The notes below the pieces were generated by a model that made no database searches, was not told the DNA's origin, and saw nothing but the letters and a program-made list of their open reading frames with translations. This document shows positions 56,720 through 64,000 of a DNA stretch of 64,000 bases, piece after piece. Position 1 is the stretch's first letter. Each line of letters begins with the position of its first letter. Source of the stretch: Aristolochia californica (Eukaryota > Streptophyta > Magnoliopsida > Piperales > Aristolochiaceae). The DNA lies in the NCBI GenBank assembly GCA_029961685.1, contig JARWKL010000010.1, positions 310,001 through 374,000 on the forward strand, in the 5' to 3' direction. Made by a program: the position numbers and the translations under genes.

Positions 56720-57640
56720 CAATGTCGGACCGGCACAAGATGTGTCTCGAGGGTTTTGGAACTCATTAACCATGTCGGATTGTCGTGAATCGGAGTAGGT
56801 CACCCGAAACTAAGACTGGATCCCTAGGGTTTTAGGGTTGAATCGCCACAAATAGAGCGGTGATTCCTTCCCCTTCCGACTAGTTATGTTCCAAAACCGA
56901 ACTAACTTGCCTGAGTAGGTCGACCAAGACTAAAGATTGGATTCTTAGGGCTTTAGGGTTGAATCGCCACAAATAGAGATGTGATTCCATCCCTCCTCGG
57001 ACTAGTTATGTTCCAAAACCGAACTAACTCACCTGAGTGGGTCAACCAAGACTAAGACTGGATTCCTAGGATTTTAGGGTTGAATCCCCACAAATAGAGA
57101 GGTGATTCCATCCCTCTTCAGACTTGTTATGTTCCAAAACCAAACTGACTCACCTGAGTGGGTGGACCAAGACTAAGACAGGATTTCTAGGGTTGAATCG
57201 CCACAAATAGAAAGGTGATTCCATCCCCCCCTCTGACTTGTTATGTTCCAAAACCGAACTAACTCGCTAAGTGGGTCAACCAAGACTAAGACAGGATTCC
57301 TAGGGTTTTTAGGGTAGAATCTCCACAAATAGAGAGGTGATTCCATACCCCCTCTGACTTGTTATGTTCCAAAACCGAACTGACTCGCCTGAGTGGGTCA
57401 ACCAAGACTAAGAGTGGATTCCTCAAACTGCCACAAATGGAAGGGGTGAGTCCATCCCCTCATCCGACTCGTTACATTCCCAAACCGATCTGACTCGCCT
57501 AAGTGAGTGGATCACCCAAGACTAAGACCGGATTCCTTCCCCATATCGGACTCAGTTATGTTCCAAAACCGAACCGACTCGCTTAAGTGAATTGATACAG
57601 TCATGAATAGGAGGAGCTGCAGGGTCTCGCCTGCTTCCCA
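56720..57640. repeat. Tandem array of about 121-bp units (minisatellite/satellite)
   Basis: About eight head-to-tail units. The marker GTTATGTTCCAAAACCGAAC recurs at 56883, 57004, 57126, 57240, 57361, 57471 (GTTACATTCC) and 57555, so the period is 110-122 bp, shrinking to about 84 bp at the 3' end. Each unit also has CAAGACTAAGA, GGATTCCTAGGGTTTTAGGGTTGAATC-type and CACAAATAGAGAGGTGATTCC-type segments. The units carry no long open frame. Confidence 0.92.
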
Positions 57641-58640
57641 TACCAAACCGCTGTGTCTAGGACTGAAACTGAATTCAGAAACCGAATCTGTGATCAGATG
57701 GGATTGACCGGAACGTGTCGTCTATCCGAATTTTTACAGAGTTTTTACTGCCTTCCTCCAGAGCCTGATTATGGTCTTCTGAGTGGCTGGCCCTCCTGCA
57801 ATGGCAAGTCGGAGAGACACGGACGTCTTCTCTCGTTGTATCAGACAAAATGACAAGCACCTGGCCTTCAACCCCTGATCACCAGCTTCAAAGCGTTTGC
57901 AAAGTCTCTCCCATTAACAACTACAGTTTCCCGCGAATCCTCCAAATTGGGAATGAAGCAAACATCTTCTTCTTCCACTTTTGCAACATATACCTACAGA
58001 GTTCAGATTCTTGAGGTTTCCAATCTTAAGAAACACAACTGCGTCATCCTTCATGAAAAGACTTTTCTTAGGATTTGTTCAAAAAATTCATAATGTCTAT
58101 CGAGCAGCAACTCACCATAGAATCATTCCCATGCAGGCAATTGATCAATGGATATTAGATCCTGGTTTCACTCGCAATATACCAACAACTATAATTAATT
58201 TCTTCTCACAAATCACCAGTAACAATGATTAATTTCCTCTTCGTATCGAGTGGCCGCAGTGGGAGCTTCTTCCAGCACATGGGTCTCTCCAGGTTCCCAC
58301 GCAACAGTATCTGGCACCAAATTATACAGACGAAACGACCAGAGTTTCAGAAATGGCATCAAACTGCAACAAGGGAGCAAATAATTGAAAAGCAAAGACA
58401 TTACTCTGCAAGAAATGAAGAAGAAGACAAGATGACGCTAAACCTGCAGGGTAATAGACGAGGTTGCGCCTGCAAACTGATCATTAGACAACAAGAATAA
58501 TGTTAACAGGATGCAAAGATGAGGAATTCTGGCAAGAACAGCTATTGATTCCTGTAAATTAACGGAATCATCAGGTCAAATAATAAGATGGCCTATAAGA
58601 TGATGACTCGGTGAAGATGTCGGCAATTTGATTATTTTTA
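57641..58640. other. Unclassified sequence with a possible Copia end fragment
   Basis: No gene could be supported. On the minus strand at about 58605-58640 the reading NNQIADIFTE resembles the Copia C-terminal motif QIADIFTK, followed by SYRPSYYL and stops. The 57650-58500 part may be a decayed retroelement, but no LTR pair was found. Confidence 0.3.
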
Positions 58641-59169
58641 CAAATAAAAATTATTTATAACTCTCTATAAAATGATAATAAATTTAAATATTATGTAATT
58701 CAATAATAAAAATAAAAATAAATAATTTATTCTATATACTATTTATTTACGTATTTATCAAGCAATATAAAAAATAATCAGGTAAATAAAAGGAATAATA
58801 ATAATTACTTAAATTTTATAAAATAAAAAGTATAAAAAATCTAATTATAGACACGAAAGTATATTAAAATCATTAAGAAAATACTATGAAATATTAAAAA
58901 AGAAACTAAAAATAATGTTTTATCTCAAATATATTTTTTATATTTCATAAATGGAAAATAAATAACCAGATAAAATTGCTCAAATATTTAATGGGATAAA
59001 TATTTTATTTTAATTTATTAAAAAATAAAAATAAATAAAAGAATCAAGTGATAAAATTAACACGCTTAATCATGCTTAGGAGAAGGGTTTAGAAATTCAA
59101 CACAAAATAATTCATCCCTGCAGACTGGAAGATTCTGAAAGTCCCATCACTTGAATTTTCAACAGTTTC

Positions 59170-59481
59170 TTGTCTTTCTCGTCTACCGCTTTCCCAGTGT
59201 CCCAGTGTCCTAGTTTCCGCTTCCGTGGCTCCCTTCGATTCAGCGCCATTAAATCTCTAAATCTACCCCAGTTAGCTCCGGTCAAACCACGTACAACCTT
59301 TCATGGCGTCCGAGCGGTTGCACGACGTGAAAAGGGGAAAAAAAAGAAGCTCAAAACGCCATTAAATCCAACACAGCAATCGCCGTCTATGTCACTTACT
59401 GCTCGTTTCACTTCTCTTCCTTTTGAGGAACAAGGAACCTTCTCCCCCACCTTTCTGTTTCCCCATTTCTGCTGTGAATAG
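59170..59481 (+). pseudogene. Possible first-exon fragment of a plastid-targeted protein
   Basis: A 103-codon frame opens with TTG rather than ATG. It reads Ser/Arg-rich with few acidic residues (SSTAFPVSQCPSFRFRGSLRF), like a chloroplast transit peptide, then RREKGKKKKLKTPLNPTQQ, and stops at 59479-59481. I do not recognise the protein, no downstream exon was found, and the lack of ATG argues for a relic or chance frame. Confidence 0.25.
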
Positions 59482-60469
59482 GAAAGAGCACCGTCTTCGC
59501 AGTAGCGCCTTTCATTCATCTCAACAGCCAACCACCTGACCTGGGGGTACTGCTCCATATGTTCTTCTTTGGCCTCTCTCTGAATAAAAGTCTTCGACTT
59601 CAAGCTTGAGAGCAGTCTAATGCATTAAAGACTGGTCCTTGGATTAGTTAGATGGAGTTTATGGCTTCCGTAAAGAGGAGGAGAACATGTGGAGTTTTAG
59701 GTAATTGGAGAGTCAACGTTTATTTTGAGAAGTATATTTAAAAAAAATTAACATAGGTAGTTGGAATTTTAAGCATAGGTGAGACGGGGGATGAAGATCA
59801 GTGAGATAAGGAGGCTGACTAGTTCTTGGGAAGAGCTGGGCTAGACGGACTTAGCTTGAATCGTATATGAAATTTAATTTCAATTTTTACATCTGACATG
59901 AATCGAACTAGATACCAAATTTTTTTTTTTATATCATGCACCCTAGCACTTGTCAAGCTTGAATTGTCAAACAACTAACATTAATGTATTTGCCAATATG
60001 TGACACTCATTAATTGGTCATACAAGCACATGTGCTTGAGACCAATGACACAAAAGAGGAGGGGTTGTAAAGGATGCTTCCAAACCCTAACTCTTATCTT
60101 TGTCTTGTTTATCTACAATGGAAATTGAAAGGCTCAACCACCACTTTGTTGTCAATAAATAAAGCCCTTGTATTTTTTGGGTTGAATTTTCGTCTAAGAC
60201 TATTGAATTCATGAATATATTGTATGGTTTGATGTATTTATGTAAAATTATCTGGTACATTACTCCTTTGATTTTTGTTTCCATAAAGGCACATGGTCCT
60301 CCTACTATTGTAAGCAACTAAATTGATATTAATTCCATGACCTGCCACTTTGTCGCCAAACAAAGATAAATTGCCACCCCATTGCATAAATTGACTATAT
60401 ATGTTCAACTTTATATAGTTAAACTTTATATAGTTAGCTAAGCACTCATCAAAGCATACATGAGACCAC
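59482..60469. other. Spacer with no gene seen
   Basis: Mixed AT-rich sequence, with only short frames on either strand. Confidence 0.5.
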
Positions 60470-60578
60470 TGTTATGGGCGTTACACCCAACCCTGGGCCC
60501 TGGTGGTCCTGGGCTAAGGGTTGAGTACCTATGTTTTCCGTTCCTAACAGGTCGGTCTTTTGGATTGTATTTGTTAAA
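60470..60578 (+). mobile_element. Solo LTR-like relative of the 48.7-kb TRIM
   Basis: Starts TGTTATGGGC and shares with TRIM LTR2 the order GGGTTGAGTAC, TTTCCG, CTTAACA-like CCTAACA, TCGGTCTTTTGG and TTGTATT, ending TGTTAAAT. No target duplication found, so the ends are approximate. Confidence 0.55.
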
Positions 60579-60639
60579 TGTTTATTTTTTCTACAAATTT
60601 CTTTCACTATAATTTCATTTTCCAAATTTTTTGAGATTT

Positions 60640-60673
60640 AGCGAGAGAGAGAGATTAAGTAGAGAGAGAGAGT
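60640..60673. repeat. GA-rich microsatellite upstream of the GDSL gene
   Basis: Two GAGAGAGA runs separated by TTAAGTA, about 190 bp upstream of the GDSL start codon. Confidence 0.85.
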
Positions 60674-60861
60674 AACCCTGGTCACAATGACAGTCATATT
60701 AACTTTTGAAAGTGGCAATAAATAGAAACTCCCAACAAACATTGAGACACAGACAGAACGAGTGCCAACCCCATCTCCACTCTATTTATTGAACTCCTCC
60801 AAACCCACTGCACTCACAGCACCAAAGTGCACAAATAGATACTCTCCTGCCGACGACGATA

Positions 60862-62551
60862 ATGGCGCACCGCCTGACCATCAACACCACCCCCCTACTC
60901 CTCTTCTTCTTCCTCCACTTCTCCTCCCTTCCCACCCGCATTGCCGCCACTAACAAGGTCCCCGCTGTCATCGTCTTCGGCGACTCCTCTGTCGACGCTG
61001 GCAACAACAACCAGATCACCACCGTCCTCAAGAGTAACTTCCAGCCTTACGGACGTGACTTGGACGGCGGCCGTCCAACCGGCCGGTTCTGCAACGGTCG
61101 CATCGCTACTGACTTCATTTCGGAGGCGTTTGGAATCAAGCGCGAGATTCCTGCCTACTTGGATACCACGTATTCCATCAAGGACTTCGCCACCGGCGTC
61201 TCCTTCGCCTCCGCTGGCACTGGCTTCGACAATGCAACCTCCGACGTGCTGGTGAGCACCTTGTAATTTCTTCGCTTGACCCATCAAGGATAATGCAACC
61301 TTGAAATTTCTTCGCTTAACCCCTAGGGTTGCATCCACCGCAAAGATATGTCAAGCAATAAACCCAGTGGAGTTTCTTGACAGAAGAGCTTGCCGTGGGA
61401 GAATGTAGCGGAGAATCAAAACCTGATTTTCGTTTTTCTTTCGATCCTCTTCTTCTTGTTTCTGTGTTTCCTAAGGAAATAACAGAGAGGAGAGTCAAGA
61501 GTAACAGCTAAACTAACAGTGCTCTGTTTCTGCTTTGCGATGCTCTGTTTTCTTTGATTTTGTTCCTTTTCCTTCTGCTAACGTGGGAAATCGCAGCATC
61601 TTCTGTTTCTTCCTCAAGATCATGTTATCAACAAAAGAACCTGTCAAAACCACCATTAAATGAGTTCTCTCTGACAAATGTGTTTGCCTGCAGAACGTCA
61701 TACCTCTCTGGAAAGAACTAGACTACTTCCGAGACTACAAACAGAAGCTGGTAACTTACGCCGGACCGAACGAAGCCAACCGGATAATAACCGAGGCATT
61801 ATACGTGATCAGCGCCGGCACAAACGATTTCATGGAGAACTACTACACCTTACCCACCCGATCTTCCCGTTTAACGATCCAAGAATACGAAAGCTTCCTC
61901 CTCGGCATCGTACGGAGCTTCATCACCGAGATTTACCACATGGGTGGCCGGAAAATGTCCCTCACGAGCCTTCCTCCGATGGGGTGTCTGCCACTGGAGA
62001 GGAGTACGAACTTCATGCGGAAAAGCGTCTGCAGGGATGATTACAACGCCTTGTCCCGGAACTTCAATATGAAGCTGAAGGTCATGGCGGAGAAGCTGAG
62101 GGCGGATCTGCCAGGGATGAGGGTGGTGCTCACGGACGTCTACCACATCTGGATGCAAGTAACGGATAATCCCTCCTTGTATGGTATGTTTCAATATCGA
62201 ACATAGGACTCATTTGCTTAAGAGAGACATGTTAGCACAAGAGAAGTGCTAAACCCTAATTGAGCTAATTTTCTAGGTTAAAAGTCAGAATCCCCATTGA
62301 TACAGAGGTGAAGTCTCTTTCTAACTCATTTTTCTCTTTCCATGGGTGGCCATTTAGGAATGGAGACAGTGGCAGTAGGATGTTGTGCCTCAGGGATGTT
62401 TGAGATGGGGTACTTGTGTGATAGATGGAACCCATTCACATGCACAGATGCAAGTAAATACATGTTTTGGGACTCCTTCCATCCCACAGAGAAGATGTAC
62501 AGCATACTAGCCCATCATGCCATGACTACATCCTTGGCTGAGTTCTTATGA
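60862..62551 (+). CDS. GDSL esterase/lipase (SGNH hydrolase), secreted
   Basis: Secreted plant hydrolase acting on acyl or acetyl esters; the substrate is unknown. Three exons: 60862-61251, 61694-62183, 62358-62551; phases 0 and 1; 357 aa, normal for the family. An N-terminal signal peptide of about 29 residues (TPLLLFFFLHFSSLP core) precedes the catalytic domain. Block I has FGDSSVDAGNNN with nucleophile Ser42; GRPTGRFCNGR follows. Block III has SAGTND with oxyanion Asn174. Block V DSFHPTEK supplies Asp332 and His335. Family motifs LPPMGCLPLE and CC.SGMFEMGYLC are also present. All four SGNH elements needed for activity are in place: Ser42, the oxyanion Gly of the PPMGC type region, Asn174 and His335. 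The start is the first ATG of the frame. Most plant genomes hold about 100 such genes, so no orthologue is proposed. Confidence 0.92.
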
Positions 62552-63753
62552 ACATCCATTGTTGGGGCTCTCTATACTTCACACATATCATGTATTAGTG
62601 TTATATACCTGTGTACCTTACTTTAGTTAATTAATCATGTTTAAAGAATCATTTGTTGTCTAGCTTCAATAAATACAAGCATATCCTATTGTTTCCTCAT
62701 ATTGTATATGTGCCAAGTGAAGTTAATAGAGACATTAATTGAGTCGAAAATTTGTAACAATTTTTGCAGTTGGAGTGACTCATTTTGGGAATTTAATTAT
62801 TTATATCGATCCAAACCCTAATTATTGATATGGGACTGAATGCATTGAAAGTTGTATAAGTTGGCAAGTCCGTTCATTTAATGGAATGATTATACAGGTG
62901 ACTACTTTAGTGATCTTAGAGAGAGAGAGAGTGAGACTCATGTAAGACTCCACCATAATAATTATGGCTTTGTGAGACTTCTTAATGTGAGAGTCATGTA
63001 ATAATCTTTCGTACTTGCTGAGTTCCTTAATGAATTCATGGATTAGGTAAGACTAATTACTTTCATATAATATATTACACAATTTACTGATTAAAATAGA
63101 TCTAATTAAGAAAATTTAATATCCAACTAATCCTTTAAGATGATATGCTTATTTGCATAAGATGGTTTAATTATATTTATTTGATCTAAATTATTTAAAG
63201 ACTTATTGTGTTAGATATTTAAGCCTAACATAAATTGATTATTATCTATTTGCTAGCATTTTTAGAGGTGTTCATATGACATTTAAAATCTTATCTGTGT
63301 CTCTAAAAATGAATAAATAAATGAGTAAAAATAGGAATATTGTAAGCATTAAAAATTAAAAATGGGTAATGAGATAATTTACGTCTATTTTAATTATTTT
63401 CGTTCGATGCCCTTGGTGTAGGATGGGCAATTTACCCAATTTTTTTTCCAGTTGTACTTTTAAAAAAATATTTCTTATGTTTTAATTAGTACTTATTTAG
63501 TTTATTGTAAAAATATAGTACTTTTAGTTAGTTGACCGAATAACTAAATATAATTAGAGCGGCCTTTATTGAATGAAATAATACTTTTTTTACAACTGAA
63601 AAAAGTCTTTGGGTAACTCGAATATTTGGGTTGATTTTGAACCAAACCCCCTGTGTTAAGTCCAAGAAAAAAACCATAATTCATAGACCTAAATTAAACA
63701 TATTCAAAACTGTGGACAACTCTAGCCCAAATTCGCTTAACTTCGGAATTCTA
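62552..63753. other. GDSL 3' flank and AT-rich spacer
   Basis: 3' UTR to about 62700, then AT-rich DNA. No gene seen. Confidence 0.5.
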
Positions 63754-63754
63754 A

Positions 63755-63875
63755 GTCAGACGCCTAGCCAATACAACCCAAAAGATCGGTCTGTTAAGTG
63801 CAGAAGGCCAAGTACCTAACCCAGGTGGACTAAAGGTGGACGGAACCTAACCCAGGTGGCCTGGAACCACTGACA
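63755..63875 (-). mobile_element. Solo LTR of the TRIM family, reverse orientation
   Basis: The minus strand reads TGTCAGTGGTTCCAGG, then CCACCTGGGTTAGG twice, GTACTTGGCCTTCTGCACTT, AACAGACCGATCTTTTGGG and TTGTATTGGCTAGG, ending GTCTGACT. This follows TRIM LTR2 closely, including the extra 30-bp segment absent from LTR1. No clear target duplication, and the 3' end has lost TGACA by one change. Confidence 0.75.
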
Positions 63876-64000
63876 AAAACTATTTTTTTCACGAATCCAA
63901 TCATTCCATATAGGACTATTGCTATACTCAAAATTTCCATTCCTTGTGTCATATATTTACAAAATATAAATACAGAAATATCATTGCCTATGTATATGTA
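63876..64000. other. Window edge, AT-rich
   Basis: Nothing recognisable before the end of the window. Confidence 0.5.

Overview
The window is a stretch of flowering-plant nuclear genome. Evidence: multi-exon genes with GT-AG introns, AT-rich intergenic DNA, decayed LTR retrotransposons and a MITE, and plant-specific families (RIN4/NOI, DUF3537, ankyrin-PGG, PLS-class PPR, HT1-like Raf kinase, GDSL lipase, nsLTP). The neighbouring pair EHD then IBR1 matches the adjacent Arabidopsis genes At4g05520 and At4g05530 as I recall them, which suggests a eudicot or early-diverging woody angiosperm. The species cannot be told from sequence alone. All exon coordinates below were derived by hand from splice sites, reading phase and family similarity.

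Layout. 1-4.5 kb: AT-rich intergenic DNA. 4.5-6.9 kb (+): RIN4-like immune regulator with a 6-nt first coding exon and a 21-nt last exon. 8.1-8.7 kb (+): type 1 lipid-transfer protein. 10.1-13.4 kb (-): DUF3537 seven-helix membrane protein. 15.0-24.6 kb (+): cluster of three tandem ankyrin-PGG genes. The outer two look intact; the middle one is dead, split by a truncated Copia retrotransposon that itself holds a solo LTR, and a Tourist-like MITE lies next to it. 25.7-31.9 kb (+): EHD endocytic ATPase, 16 exons. 33.5-34.6 kb: truncated, frameshifted copy of the IBR1 5' part, running straight into an intronless PPR gene (34.6-36.4 kb). 37.4-39.6 kb (+): intact peroxisomal SDR, IBR1. 40.5-45.5 kb (-): At1g16860-like two-helix membrane protein. 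48.7-49.0 kb: complete TRIM retrotransposon with target-site duplication. 50.5-53.2 kb (+): HT1-like kinase. 55.1-55.6 kb (-): small conserved plant protein of unknown function. 56.7-57.6 kb: tandem array of about 121-bp units. 60.9-62.6 kb (+): GDSL lipase. 60.5 and 63.8 kb: LTR-like relatives of the TRIM.

The genes do not form an operon-like system. Several act at membranes or in stress and immunity (RIN4, ankyrin-PGG, LTP, HT1), but that is a loose theme. The most informative structures are the mobile-element histories and the duplication that placed SDR sequence directly upstream of the PPR gene. I found no convincing undescribed molecular system.
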